DNA from: UBA9926 sp023261215
Lineage (GTDB): Bacteria > Pseudomonadota > Gammaproteobacteria > Pseudomonadales > Azotimanducaceae
Assembly: GCA_038136035.1 (NCBI GenBank)
Contig: JAYPYV010000003.1
Coordinates: forward strand, 67,958 to 131,957
DNA length: 64,000 nucleotides
Reading direction: 5' to 3'
Shown: piece by piece, positions 8,691 to 17,508 of the stretch
How positions within the stretch are numbered: position 1 is the first letter of the stretch
Layout: each line of letters opens with the position of its first letter
Notes under the pieces: generated by a model
Seen by the model: the letters and a program-made list of their open reading frames with translations, nothing else
What the model was told of the DNA's origin: nothing
Databases searched by the model: none
Program-made: the position numbers and the translations under genes

Positions 8691-9977
8691 CTAACCAATA
8701 GATTCTGGATCGAAGACCCGTATGGCTCGCGCGCCCGGCATCACGTCAGGATGTGACTTGAGTGCCGTCAACGACGCTTGAAAATCGCGCTCGACCGCAG
8801 AATCTAGGATCATCACCACCGTGGTGGTGCCGTCCGGCGCATCTCGTTGTTGAATTTGATCGATGGACAAGCCGTGGTCCGCGAGGATGGAGCCAACTTG
8901 AGACATCATGCCTGGTCGGTCACGCACGCTGAGCCTCACCATCCAACCACTCTTCGTTTCGAGCATAGATTTCGCTTTACGTGAACCACGGTCTTCCGAA
9001 AGCGACTGAGGTGGCCGAGTGGGTGCCCCTCGAGCAAGGTCAAACAGATCAGAGACCACTGAGCTGCCCGTGGGTCCCGCGCCCGCGCCTGGTCCGGTAA
9101 ACAATGTTTCACCCACAGGTCGTGCGAGCACATTAACCGCATTCGTGACGCCTTGAATCGAGGCGAGTTGAGATTGATCGGGTACCAGTGCAGGGTGAAC
9201 TCTCATCTCGAGCGACGTGTCGTCGGCAAGCGCAATGCCTAAATGCTTAACCCTGTAGCCAAGACGCTCAGCCCACTTGAGATCCTCACCGTCAATCTCT
9301 TGAATCCCCTCCGTGAACACTTGATCGATTTGAAGCGGCTCATCAAAGGCAAGCGCCGCCATGATCGCTAACTTGTGCGCCGCATCCATGCCGCCAATAT
9401 CGAACGTCGGATCGGCCTCCGCGTAACCTAAACGCTGAGCTTCGCTAAGCACAGTCTCAAATGATGCATTTGCGCCAGGCTCCGCCATCTTGGTCAAAAT
9501 AAAATTGGTTGTTCCGTTGATGATGCCAGCGATACCCCGGACGTTGTTACCCACAAAGCTCTCATTCAACGCCTTGATAATCGGAATACCGCCGCAGACC
9601 GCAGCCTCGAAAAGGAGTGATACACCCTGACTTTGAGCAAGCGCCATGAGTTCAGCGCCGTGGTGCGCCAGGAGCGCCTTGTTCGCAGTGACCACGGACT
9701 TGCCTTCGCTAAGCGCTGCCTTCACCAGCCTCAACGCATCGTCAATACCTCCTATGAGTTCCACGATGACATCGATATCCGCACGACTTGGCATTGCAAA
9801 CACATCCAGCTCAAATGGGATCCCTGCAAAGACGGGATTATCGGAAGCCCGCCTTGAGGCCATGGCGGCAATCTGGATAGCGCTCGATCCAAGCCGCGCT
9901 TCGAGCCCTTTTGATTCCCGCAAAATACTGACGACGCCTGAGGCAACCGTCCCAGCTCCGCAAATTCCGATTCTCAC
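8691..9977 (-). CDS. hom: Homoserine dehydrogenase (monofunctional, ACT domain)
   Basis: It reduces aspartate semialdehyde to homoserine, the branch point to threonine and methionine. The 428-residue protein has an N-terminal NAD(P) motif GAGTVASG (residues 7-14), the catalytic domain with GIINGTTNFILTKM, and a C-terminal ACT domain (VRLSVRDRPGMMSQV, about 345-420) likely to sense threonine. It follows the alaC-like gene by 19 bases, so they are co-transcribed. No aspartokinase domain is fused and thrC does not follow. Confidence 0.96.
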   Translation of the reverse strand: MRIGICGAGTVASGVVSILRESKGLEARLGSSAIQIAAMASRRASDNPVFAGIPFELDVFAMPSRADIDVIVELIGGIDDALRLVKAALSEGKSVVTANKALLAHHGAELMALAQSQGVSLLFEAAVCGGIPIIKALNESFVGNNVRGIAGIINGTTNFILTKMAEPGANASFETVLSEAQRLGYAEADPTFDIGGMDAAHKLAIMAALAFDEPLQIDQVFTEGIQEIDGEDLKWAERLGYRVKHLGIALADDTSLEMRVHPALVPDQSQLASIQGVTNAVNVLARPVGETLFTGPGAGAGPTGSSVVSDLFDLARGAPTRPPQSLSEDRGSRKAKSMLETKSGWMVRLSVRDRPGMMSQVGSILADHGLSIDQIQQRDAPDGTTTVVMILDSAVERDFQASLTALKSHPDVMPGARAIRVFDPESIG

Positions 9978-9996
9978 TGATCAATCCTCTCGGTAT

Positions 9997-11193
9997 TTAA
10001 GTCGAAACGACGGCCGCCGACTCCGCAAAAAATCGTTTTAACCCCCGCAACGCTTGTCTCGTACGGTGTTCATTTTCGATCAGGGCAAATCGCACATGAT
10101 CATCGCCGTACTGACCGAATCCAATGCCAGGCGACACTGCGACCTTGGCTTTTTCAATCAGCAATTTGGCAAACTCAAGCGACCCTAGCGCTCGGAAAGG
10201 CTCTGGGATTTTAGCCCACACGAACATCGTCGCTTTGGGGGGCGTGACCTGCCATCCCATCCCATTCAAACCCTCGCACAATACATCGCGTCGCTTCCTG
10301 TACATATCCCGGATATCGCTGACACATTGTTGATCACCCTCAAGCGCTGCAATCGCAGCAACCTGAATGGGCGTGAAGCTGCCATAGTCAAGATAGGATT
10401 TAATTTTTGCCAATGCCCCAATCAAGGTTTCGTTACCTACACAAAACCCGATGCGCCAACCCGGCATGTTGTAGCTCTTAGATAACGTGAAAAATTCTAC
10501 GGCGACCTCTTTGGCACCCGGCACTTGGAGAATCGACGGCGCGGTATAGCCATCGAACACCAGATCAGCGTAGGCGAGATCCTGAACCACCCAAATGCCA
10601 TGCGCTTTTGCGATGGCGACTACCCGCTCGAAAAACTCGAGCTCGACACAATGCGCGGTGGGATTACCCGGGAAATTGAGCACCAGCACCTTGGGTTTGG
10701 GCCAATTGTTCAAGATCGCGGATTCAAGCTCAGAGAAGAAATCTACATCATCTGTAAGCGGCACGTGCCGAACGTCCGCCCCCGCAATGACGAACCCGTA
10801 GGGGTGAATCGGGTACGACGGGTTGGGCACCAATACAGAATCACCCGGACCTAAAATTGCCTGGGCTAAATGAGCAAGCCCCTCTTTGGAACCCAGAGTA
10901 ACAATCGCCTCTTTTTCTGGATTCAGCGCGACATCGTAGCGTCGGAGGTACCAGTCTGTGATGGCTCGCCTGAGCCGCGGGATCCCCTTGGACTGAGAAT
11001 ATCGATGAGTATCTCCGCGCTGCACGGTCTCGATCAGCTTAGCGACAATGTGCGGAGGCGTTGGCTGATCTGGATTACCCATCCCAAAATCAATAATGTC
11101 TTCACCCCGCGCTCTTGCCGCACGCTTCAGGGCATCGGTAACACTAAAGATATAGGGGGGAAGGCGCTGAATTCTTTGAAATTCTTCGTCCAT
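9997..11193 (-). CDS. alaC: AlaC-like PLP aminotransferase (glutamate-pyruvate type)
   Basis: This class I/II aminotransferase most resembles AlaC, which makes alanine from pyruvate and glutamate. Visible features: the N-terminal DFGMGNPDQPTPPHIV, the NPSYPIHPYG loop, the cofactor lysine in TLSKSYNMPGWRIGF, and the C-terminal carboxylate-binding arginine in DHVRFALIENEHR. I start at the second methionine (11193), where the protein aligns with the family; the upstream TTG at 11205 adds four residues. It is 19 bases upstream of hom, a pairing seen in many gammaproteobacteria. Confidence 0.9.
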   Translation of the reverse strand: MDEEFQRIQRLPPYIFSVTDALKRAARARGEDIIDFGMGNPDQPTPPHIVAKLIETVQRGDTHRYSQSKGIPRLRRAITDWYLRRYDVALNPEKEAIVTLGSKEGLAHLAQAILGPGDSVLVPNPSYPIHPYGFVIAGADVRHVPLTDDVDFFSELESAILNNWPKPKVLVLNFPGNPTAHCVELEFFERVVAIAKAHGIWVVQDLAYADLVFDGYTAPSILQVPGAKEVAVEFFTLSKSYNMPGWRIGFCVGNETLIGALAKIKSYLDYGSFTPIQVAAIAALEGDQQCVSDIRDMYRKRRDVLCEGLNGMGWQVTPPKATMFVWAKIPEPFRALGSLEFAKLLIEKAKVAVSPGIGFGQYGDDHVRFALIENEHRTRQALRGLKRFFAESAAVVST

Positions 11194-11284
11194 GGTCTGA
11201 CCCAAAAAAAGCCGCGAGTGTAGCTGAGTTATTGACCATCGTCACCAGAACCTCAGTCTGTGCGGTCAAAAACGCCGTCTCACC

Positions 11285-12133
11285 TTAAGAATCTACAGAC
11301 AGTCCAAGCTCGGCCGCCAGCCGTTCAGCTGGGAGATAACCCGGAACCAAACGACCGCTCTCAAGGACAATGGCAGGCGTGCCGGTAACGCCCATGCGCC
11401 CCCCTAAGTCAAAGTGCTTGGCAACGGGGTTATCGCAGGTCAAAGACTCAATGGTCTCGCCAGCCTTTGCCAGGGTGAGTGCGCGTTTCTGGTCATTCGA
11501 GCACCAAGCCGATACGATTTTGTTGAAGCTTTCGGAGCCAATACCCGCTCGCGGATACGCCAAATAACGAACCGCAATCCCTAATCGATTTAATTCAGGC
11601 ACTTCCTGATGAAGCTTGCGGCAGAATCCACAATCGATGTCTGTGAATACTGTGATCTCCGCTTTTCGGTCTTTGCTTGCGGGTTCAAAGACCACCATTT
11701 CTGACTCATCCAGATTAGCGAGCAGGGCTCTACGGTCTTCATTTCGCCTCAGATCCGAGAGATTGACGATCCGCTGGTTAATCCGCTGATAAACATCGCC
11801 AACAACAAAATAGGTTCCCGTCCGATCTGTGAGCAAGACGGTGCCGTCCGTCAATTTCACCTCATAGAGACCGGGCACCTCACTGCCCGTGACTTCAACA
11901 AGGGGCAGCCCCGCTGCGGCCAATCCAATTCGAATATCAGCAAACTCATCAAGGCGCTCCGCGGCCAGCCCCTGGAGCGAAAACAATAAACTTGCCGTCA
12001 ACAAGAGCGAATGCAGACCCTTATGCACCCTTAATGCATGACCAGCGCATCTCCACAGGGAATCGTTTTCCTTCATCATTGCCTCGAAGCTCGTGAATCG
12101 CCACATCTTACCTTGATTCAATGTTGATTCCAT
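11285..12133 (-). CDS. dsbC: Thiol:disulfide interchange protein DsbC (periplasmic isomerase)
   Basis: DsbC reshuffles wrong disulfides in the periplasm. The active site CGFC lies at residues 168-171 (numbered from the ATG at 12133) within ITVFTDIDCGFCRKLH, the cis-proline loop is VTGTPAIVL, and an N-terminal cystatin-like dimerisation domain precedes them. A hydrophobic signal (LHSLLLTASLLFSLQGLAAE) follows an unusually long n-region. The ATG at 12133 has GAGGG seven bases upstream, while the ATG at 12076 also has a GAGG site and would give a more normal signal peptide. It lies immediately after xerD, the standard xerD-dsbC order. Confidence 0.93.
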   Translation of the reverse strand: MESTLNQGKMWRFTSFEAMMKENDSLWRCAGHALRVHKGLHSLLLTASLLFSLQGLAAERLDEFADIRIGLAAAGLPLVEVTGSEVPGLYEVKLTDGTVLLTDRTGTYFVVGDVYQRINQRIVNLSDLRRNEDRRALLANLDESEMVVFEPASKDRKAEITVFTDIDCGFCRKLHQEVPELNRLGIAVRYLAYPRAGIGSESFNKIVSAWCSNDQKRALTLAKAGETIESLTCDNPVAKHFDLGGRMGVTGTPAIVLESGRLVPGYLPAERLAAELGLSVDS

Positions 12134-12137
12134 TCGC

Positions 12138-13055
12138 TTACCCTCTAGGATGGTGCGCCTCATGCAAGGACTTTAAACGTTCCTTCGCGACGTGAGTGTA
12201 AATTTGCGTAGTTGATAGATCGCTATGCCCCAGCAACAACTGAACCACTCGCAAATCTGCACCGTGATTGATGAGGTGCGTCGCAAACGCGTGACGCAGC
12301 GTGTGCGGCGACAAATCTTGGCTAATCCCGGCAGTCAGCGCATGCTTTTTAATGAGATGCCAGAATGTTTGTCGCGTCATCGCCCTGGCGCGATTACTCG
12401 GAAACAACACGTCAGTGGGCGCCTTGCCAATGAGCAACTCTGGCCTGGCCTCTACTAGATATTTCTCAAGCCAAGACAGCGCGATCTCTCCCACAGGGAC
12501 CAAGCGCTCTTTGCCGCCCTTACCACGGACACGGACTACGCCCTGTCTCAAGTTGACCTCGCTCAAGGTCAAAGAAACCAATTCAGACACCCTGAGACCG
12601 GTTGCGTACATCAGCTCAAGCATCGTGCGATCTCGCTGTCCCTGGGGCTGTTCTATTGCGGGCGCCTCGAGCAGCGCATTGACATCTTGCTCAGTCAAGG
12701 ATTTCGGTAAAGCACGGCCGATCTTTGGCAAATCCACTCGGAGTGTTGGGTTTTCCGCGATGAGGCCATCACGCGTCTGCATTTGATAAAAGGATCGCAA
12801 AGCTGACAAGGCACGCGCGGCAGAGCGAGGTTTGATACCCGCTTCAGAGCGGCTTTCCACATAGGCAAGCAAATCGAAACGGCCAACCGCCAACAGGGTC
12901 ATTCCTGGTCGTTTAATGCTTAGCCAATCCGCAAAGGCTGTTAGGTCTCGCCGATAGGCGGCGAGCGAATTATCGCTTAAGCCTTTTTCCATCCAGATCC
13001 GATCGAGATATCGCTCAATCATCGATGGATGATCGACTGCCTGTTTAAGCTCCAC
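12138..13055 (-). CDS. xerD: Site-specific tyrosine recombinase XerD
   Basis: XerD with XerC resolves chromosome dimers at dif. The 305-residue protein has an N-terminal SAM-like core-binding domain and a C-terminal catalytic domain with arginine in ATGLRVSELVSL, HTLRHAFATHL, LLGHSDLSTTQIYTH and the nucleophilic tyrosine in IYTH. The GTG start at 13055 has AGAGG at good spacing. Chromosomal synteny with dsbC and hom argues against a phage integrase. Confidence 0.95.
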   Translation of the reverse strand: MELKQAVDHPSMIERYLDRIWMEKGLSDNSLAAYRRDLTAFADWLSIKRPGMTLLAVGRFDLLAYVESRSEAGIKPRSAARALSALRSFYQMQTRDGLIAENPTLRVDLPKIGRALPKSLTEQDVNALLEAPAIEQPQGQRDRTMLELMYATGLRVSELVSLTLSEVNLRQGVVRVRGKGGKERLVPVGEIALSWLEKYLVEARPELLIGKAPTDVLFPSNRARAMTRQTFWHLIKKHALTAGISQDLSPHTLRHAFATHLINHGADLRVVQLLLGHSDLSTTQIYTHVAKERLKSLHEAHHPRG

Positions 13056-13092
13056 CCACGCCTCTCACCGACACCTCTGACTCACGGGAATG

Positions 13093-14424
13093 CTAACTGA
13101 ACGCCTGCGCGAGCCGAGCTTTGTCTCGCTCAAACCGACGACCGGCTGCGAAGAATAGCGGGATGGCCGTCATGGAGATGACCGTGAACCACAACAACGC
13201 TTTGGTATAGGGTTCGCTCACACCGGCGGCCATGAGATGGTCGATGTAAACACCCGCCAACGTCACCCCGATGGCAACCCCCACCAAGTTCAGCAGCAAA
13301 ATATAGAACGCCACCACGGTAGCCCGGATCTGTTGCGGCACGAGCTCCTGTATGGTCGAGAAGGTTGGCCCGTAGAAGCAGCCGAGCTGGAAGAACCCGG
13401 CGAAGACGCCAACCCAGAACCAAAGGCTGTCTGGATCCACCAATCGATAATAAATATTGATCGGCGCCAGTACGAGCATCACCAAGAACAAAAACATGGG
13501 TCGACCGGTACCCGTCTTTCGGAGCAGCCAATCGCCGCCCAATCCGCCGAACAGGTTGCCAGCCATACCCGCAATAATGCCAATCCAGCCGGTCCATTGC
13601 GCAATCTCGGCTCGATCGAACCCTCTCTCCTGGACGTACCAGAGCTGATCAAATGTGGCGGCGCCGAGCACGAAATGGAATGCCACGCCGCCCATAATGG
13701 TCATCACCAACGCTGGGGATGCTCGAAGGGCCCGCACAAGGGCCTTGATGATGTCTAGGAAACTGGTTCGATCCTCTTTCTCAACCGCATCCGCAATCAG
13801 CTGTTCTCTTTGGGGGTCACGGATGAACCACATGACCACAGCCAACAAAAATCCGATGATCCCCAACGCATAAAAACAATTTCTCCAGCCGATGAGCGGC
13901 CCTAAATAACCGACGATCAAAAGGCTGACGCCAACCCCAATTGGAACGCCCATGTAATAGAACCCGGAGGCAAAGCCCAGACGATGAGAGGGAAACCGGT
14001 CGGAGAGCAAAGACATCGAGGTGGGCGTCAAAATGGATTCACCGACACCAATAAACATTCTAGGTATGGCAAGGCTCACAAACCCTTTGGCCAAGCCGGA
14101 CATCGCGGTCAGCAGACTCCAAGCCGCCACCCCTAGGGCGATGAGCTTGGTTCGATTGTATCGGTCAGCCAGCGTTCCCATGAAAAGGCCCGCGACTGAA
14201 TAAAACGCCAGAAAAATCAGTCCTGTCAGTAAGCCAAATTCGGTATTGCTCAAGCCGAGATCCGGCACAATGAAATTTGAAAAACTCGCCAGCAGCTGGC
14301 GGTCGACGAAATTCATGACATTCAGAATCGTTAAGAAGACCAATAATCCGTAGGCACCTCTCGTTGATCCTGCAATCGACTCTGACGCGCTCGCCGATTC
14401 TGACGCTTTAATTGATTCCGACAT
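13093..14424 (-). CDS. MFS transporter, Spinster-like family
   Basis: About 12 transmembrane helices and the MFS loop motif GTLADRYNRTKLIALG between helices 2 and 3 identify a major facilitator. The N-terminal helix ILNVMNFVDRQLLASF and the overall pattern resemble the Spns/sphingosine-1-phosphate-like clade common in environmental proteobacteria. I start at 14424, which has GAGGGGGAG just upstream; the longer frame adds 14 unlikely residues. The N-terminus is rich in Ser, Glu and Ala. Substrate unknown. It is monocistronic as far as seen. Confidence 0.85.
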   Translation of the reverse strand: MSESIKASESASASESIAGSTRGAYGLLVFLTILNVMNFVDRQLLASFSNFIVPDLGLSNTEFGLLTGLIFLAFYSVAGLFMGTLADRYNRTKLIALGVAAWSLLTAMSGLAKGFVSLAIPRMFIGVGESILTPTSMSLLSDRFPSHRLGFASGFYYMGVPIGVGVSLLIVGYLGPLIGWRNCFYALGIIGFLLAVVMWFIRDPQREQLIADAVEKEDRTSFLDIIKALVRALRASPALVMTIMGGVAFHFVLGAATFDQLWYVQERGFDRAEIAQWTGWIGIIAGMAGNLFGGLGGDWLLRKTGTGRPMFLFLVMLVLAPINIYYRLVDPDSLWFWVGVFAGFFQLGCFYGPTFSTIQELVPQQIRATVVAFYILLLNLVGVAIGVTLAGVYIDHLMAAGVSEPYTKALLWFTVISMTAIPLFFAAGRRFERDKARLAQAFS

Positions 14425-14999
14425 GGCTCCCCCTCGATAACTCAGCGCCTGGGCGTTGCTTGTCAATCAAACCACGGCCTGACTCTAAACAAGCTCGAGC
14501 GTAGCATTAAAATTGAAATGCGCACATGGAAAGGCCGCATACAGAGGACTGGTCTTCTATTGATCGAAACGCGGCAACACGATCATTAAAAACGCGCCGA
14601 ATCGCGAGAGCGCTAACAAAGCACCCGTCTCAATAAGGTGAGGCACATGAAACCCTGTTGCTGACCCAGGGGTCAAGTGAATTCCATGTCGATGGCTTTG
14701 GGGGAAGTCAGACCCTGTCCAACCTAAGAGGGACGAAGGCATATTAGCGCTTTGCTTTCGGGCTGTGAGACCCAAGACGCGAGCCGCGCTCATTCAAGAA
14801 ATTTTGGCTGAGGCCGAGGGAGATGCTTCGACGAAGCTTGGAAACGAGAGAGACGAGAAGGTCCCTGCCCGACAACGGGTGTCAGTTTCAGCCTCGAATC
14901 CTATTTTTGTGGGTTGTGGGGTCGATTGGCAGCGCCTTGAGCGTTGGCACTGCCGTCTAGACCGACTGACTCGGCACCGAAGCGTTAGGACGCTTGGGC
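14425..14999. other. Intergenic region with decayed, motif-rich DNA
   Basis: No gene is supported in about 575 bases. A perfect palindrome TGACCC-AG-GGGTCA lies at 14661-14674, followed by a GGGGGAAGTCAGACCCTG stretch near 14700. GGTCA/GACCC motifs of this kind often flank REP-type elements, so this may be relic mobile DNA. Frames at 14557-14793 (minus) and 14765-15019 (plus) show no domain. Confidence 0.4.
14980..14995 (-). terminator. Small hairpin just after rplS
   Basis: AAGCGT-CCTA-ACGCTT forms a perfect six-base-pair stem with a four-base loop beginning five bases after the rplS stop. There is no T run behind it, so it may be an RNA 3'-end stabiliser or a weak terminator rather than a classical Rho-independent site. 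Confidence 0.35.
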
Positions 15000-15350
15000 C
15001 TAGTTCAGCTTCTCTTTGATTCTCGCAGACCGACCGCTTCGTTCACGCAGATAGTACAGTTTTGCTTGGCGCACATCGCCACGACGCTTGACTGTGATGC
15101 TATCGATGAGCGGGCTGTGCAACTGAAAGGTTCGCTCAACTCCAACACCATGCGACATTTTTCTCAAGGTAAATGCAGAGTTAAGGCCGCGGTTTCTGCG
15201 ACCTATAACAACCCCTTCAAACGCCTGGAGTCGCTCTCTACTGCCTTCTACCACGCGGACCTGAACCACCAACGTATCGCCAGGGCCGAAGGAGGGAACA
15301 TCCTGCTTGAGCTGTGCCTGCTCGATTTGTTCTATCACTTTATTTTTCAT
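15000..15350 (-). CDS. rplS: 50S ribosomal protein L19
   Basis: The 116-residue protein matches L19: VPSFGPGDTLVVQVRVVEGSRERLQAF region, IGRRNRGLNSAFTLRK, and the RRGDVRQAKLYYLRERSGRSARIKEKL tail. The ATG at 15350 has GAGGAG upstream and gives the family length; the longer frame to 15380 does not. It is the last gene of rpsP-rimM-trmD-rplS. Confidence 0.97.
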   Translation of the reverse strand: MKNKVIEQIEQAQLKQDVPSFGPGDTLVVQVRVVEGSRERLQAFEGVVIGRRNRGLNSAFTLRKMSHGVGVERTFQLHSPLIDSITVKRRGDVRQAKLYYLRERSGRSARIKEKLN

Positions 15351-15514
15351 AACCCCGTTCTCCTCAGTCCTTCGCCACACGTTTCAAGGCTGCCCTGCCC
15401 GCGATGTGGCGCAATTCAACTTTCGATAAGGCGGGGCTTTGGACCCCAGCTTTCAATTTGTGCCTGGTTTCTTCGCCTCAGGCCCCTCGTGCTCGACGCC
15501 TTCGACGTTTCGCT

Positions 15515-16279
15515 TTAATCTTTTTTTCCTGCTTCCAGCGTTTTTGCCACTGTTTTCATATGTTTAAGCGCCAAGGCTTCCGCTTCATTGGGCGGGTAAG
15601 CAGTCAACAAGTCCGGCCGCCTTTGCTCGGTCTTTGCGAGCGCCTCGCTGCGTCGCCACGCGTCAATCAAACGATGATCACCGCTAAGCAGGACCTCTGG
15701 GACCACCAAATCACCGATCCTCTCGGGTCGCGTATACTGCGGATATTCGAGGCGCCCGTCAACAAAAGATTCATCTTCTGCAGACAACGCATCACCCAAA
15801 ACACCGGGCAATAATCGCGCGATCCCGTCCATCAGGGTCAGCGCCGCGAGTTCTCCTCCGCTCAAGACAAAATCGCCTAGAGAAATCTCTACATCGACCG
15901 CCGCATCAATCACGCGCTGATCAATGCCCTCATATCGCCCGCAGATCAATATGAGGTCGCTACCCTCGCTCGAAAACGCCTCCAAATGTTGTTGTTTCAA
16001 CACCTCCCCTGAGGGAGAGAAGAAAATCACCTTGGCACCCGGCTTCGAGGCCCGTTTGGCTGCACCAATTGCCGCGAGCAAAGGCTCAGCCTTCAACAGC
16101 ATGCCGGGGCCGCCTCCGTAAGGCCGATCGTCAACCGTACCGTGACGATCTGTTGCAAAATCCCGTAACTGAATCAACGAGATTTCATGGCCGCATTCAG
16201 CAAAGGCCCGTGAAGTCACACCCCAGGGCATGGCCCCGGTGAACATCTCGGGAAACAACGTAATCACCGAGATCTTCAT
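15515..16279 (-). CDS. trmD: tRNA (guanine-37-N1)-methyltransferase
   Basis: TrmD methylates G37 of tRNAs with a G36, preventing frameshifts. The SPOUT knot is visible: YGGGPGMLLKAEPL, FFSPSGEVLKQ, ILICGRYEGIDQRVID and EISLGDFVLSGGELAAL. The ATG at 16279 overlaps the rimM stop as ATGA, so the two are translationally coupled; the longer frame to 16300 is not needed. Length is 254 residues, as usual. The gap of about 165 bases to rplS is larger than other gaps in this operon. Confidence 0.97.
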   Translation of the reverse strand: MKISVITLFPEMFTGAMPWGVTSRAFAECGHEISLIQLRDFATDRHGTVDDRPYGGGPGMLLKAEPLLAAIGAAKRASKPGAKVIFFSPSGEVLKQQHLEAFSSEGSDLILICGRYEGIDQRVIDAAVDVEISLGDFVLSGGELAALTLMDGIARLLPGVLGDALSAEDESFVDGRLEYPQYTRPERIGDLVVPEVLLSGDHRLIDAWRRSEALAKTEQRRPDLLTAYPPNEAEALALKHMKTVAKTLEAGKKD

Positions 16280-16809
16280 CGATCGTAATCTTCTGACCAA
16301 GCCACCGTTATTCTTCGACGGTGAAGGTCTACGTCCTTAACGATGTGATCCCAAACATAGGGAATCAATCGTTCCTGATGGACGGCATCGCGCTCGAAGC
16401 CAACCACCATCACATCATTTGCGCCGGTTTCCAGCATCGACTTAACCGAGCCAAGCGCATGGCCGGCCTCATCTATGACCGAAAGGCCTATGAGTTGATG
16501 CCAGTAATATTCCTCTTCGGCGAGCGGTTCGAGCTGACTCTGCTCAATCCACACTTCCCTGCCGACCAACATTTCCGCCTGATTTCGACTGAGAACATCT
16601 TTAAACCTGACGACTAGCCGCTCACCCTGCCAGCGCCACTCAATCACCTCTAAGGGCTGAAGGGCGGCGCTTGAGCCCACCAACCACGGTTGGTAACTGA
16701 TGATCTGTTCTTTGGGGTCTGTGTAGGAAAACACCTTGTTCCAGCCTTTGATGCCGTGCGCACCATTGACCGTCCCTACTCTCAGTCGCGTGTTTGTCAA
16801 TTCATTCAC
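16276..16809 (-). CDS. rimM: Ribosome maturation factor RimM
   Basis: RimM helps assemble the 30S head and binds S19. The N-terminal domain has GTVNGAHGIKGWNKVFSYTD (residues 17-36) and the C-terminal PRC-barrel holds EEEYYWHQLIGLSV and the LIPYVWDHIVKDVDLHRRRITV tail. The length of 177 is normal. It sits 15 bases after rpsP and overlaps trmD by four bases. Confidence 0.95.
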   Translation of the reverse strand: MNELTNTRLRVGTVNGAHGIKGWNKVFSYTDPKEQIISYQPWLVGSSAALQPLEVIEWRWQGERLVVRFKDVLSRNQAEMLVGREVWIEQSQLEPLAEEEYYWHQLIGLSVIDEAGHALGSVKSMLETGANDVMVVGFERDAVHQERLIPYVWDHIVKDVDLHRRRITVAWSEDYDR

Positions 16810-16824
16810 ACGCGTGGAACTCGA

Positions 16825-17103
16825 CTAAGCGGCGGCCTCTTCAGATGTCGTTGCTGAGGCCGCTTTTCGATATCGCTTAATGAGGCTTGCCACTCGCTCA
16901 GACGGTTGCGCCCCTTGACGAATCCAAAATTCGATCCGATCAAGATCCAGACGCATTTTCTCGTCCGCACCCTGGGCAATCGGGTTAAAAAATCCAACGC
17001 GCTCAACAAATCGGCCATTTCTGCTTCGCTGACTGTCTGCCACCGTGATGTGATAGAAGGGTCGCTTCTTGCTTCCGCCCCTGGCCAATCGGATGGTTAC
17101 CAT
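16825..17103 (-). CDS. rpsP: 30S ribosomal protein S16
   Basis: S16 starts MVTIRLARGGSKKRPFY, has the NGRFVERVGFFNP segment and GAQPSERVASLIKR near the end, and is 92 residues with an Ala/Glu-rich tail. First gene of the S16-RimM-TrmD-L19 operon, with AAGAAGG upstream of the ATG. Confidence 0.97.
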   Translation of the reverse strand: MVTIRLARGGSKKRPFYHITVADSQRSRNGRFVERVGFFNPIAQGADEKMRLDLDRIEFWIRQGAQPSERVASLIKRYRKAASATTSEEAAA

Positions 17104-17508
17104 ACCTTCTTCCTTTATTTCTGATTCTTCGCGCCTGCAACGGCTTGCAAGGCATCACAAATGCCGCATTTAACCCCAGTGCTCATGCACTTAGCTTTGA
17201 CTTCCAAAAGCGCTAACCGCTCTGAACCCTGTGACTTCAGTCCATGACCCCTGCGGAAATCAACCAAGGGCCTGTTGATCTAACACGATTTATTTGGCTG
17301 CTCCTCTACCTATAAAGCCCCGTTGAAGGGACTCAGAACAGCTCAAACACGCCGAAAGGGAGAAACCACCCCCTTCAAGGGGCGCCAATTGTAGTGGATA
17401 ACCCTAACGATCTCAATGTGGGGATCGCTGATTATTCAGTCGATTCAAACCCGATGATTGTAAGGCGAAAAAGCGAATTCGAACTCATCGATGATCATTT
17501 TCGCGGAA
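17104..17508. other. Intergenic region between ffh and rpsP
   Basis: About 400 bases hold the ffh 3' end and the ribosomal operon promoter. A GC-rich palindrome CCCCTTCAAGGGG lies near 17370-17382 and a related GTTGAAGGGA lies near 17323-17332. TTTATAGG near 17306-17313 on the minus strand is a possible -10, but no matching -35 was found. No gene seen. Confidence 0.45.

Noticed and set aside
12138..13055. xerD as a phage or integron integrase
   Set aside because: Synteny with dsbC and hom and standard XerD motifs; no att sites or phage genes nearby.
13237..13758. 173-codon plus-strand frame opposite the MFS gene
   Set aside because: Antisense shadow rich in His, Gln and Arg; the MFS frame has clear helices and motifs.
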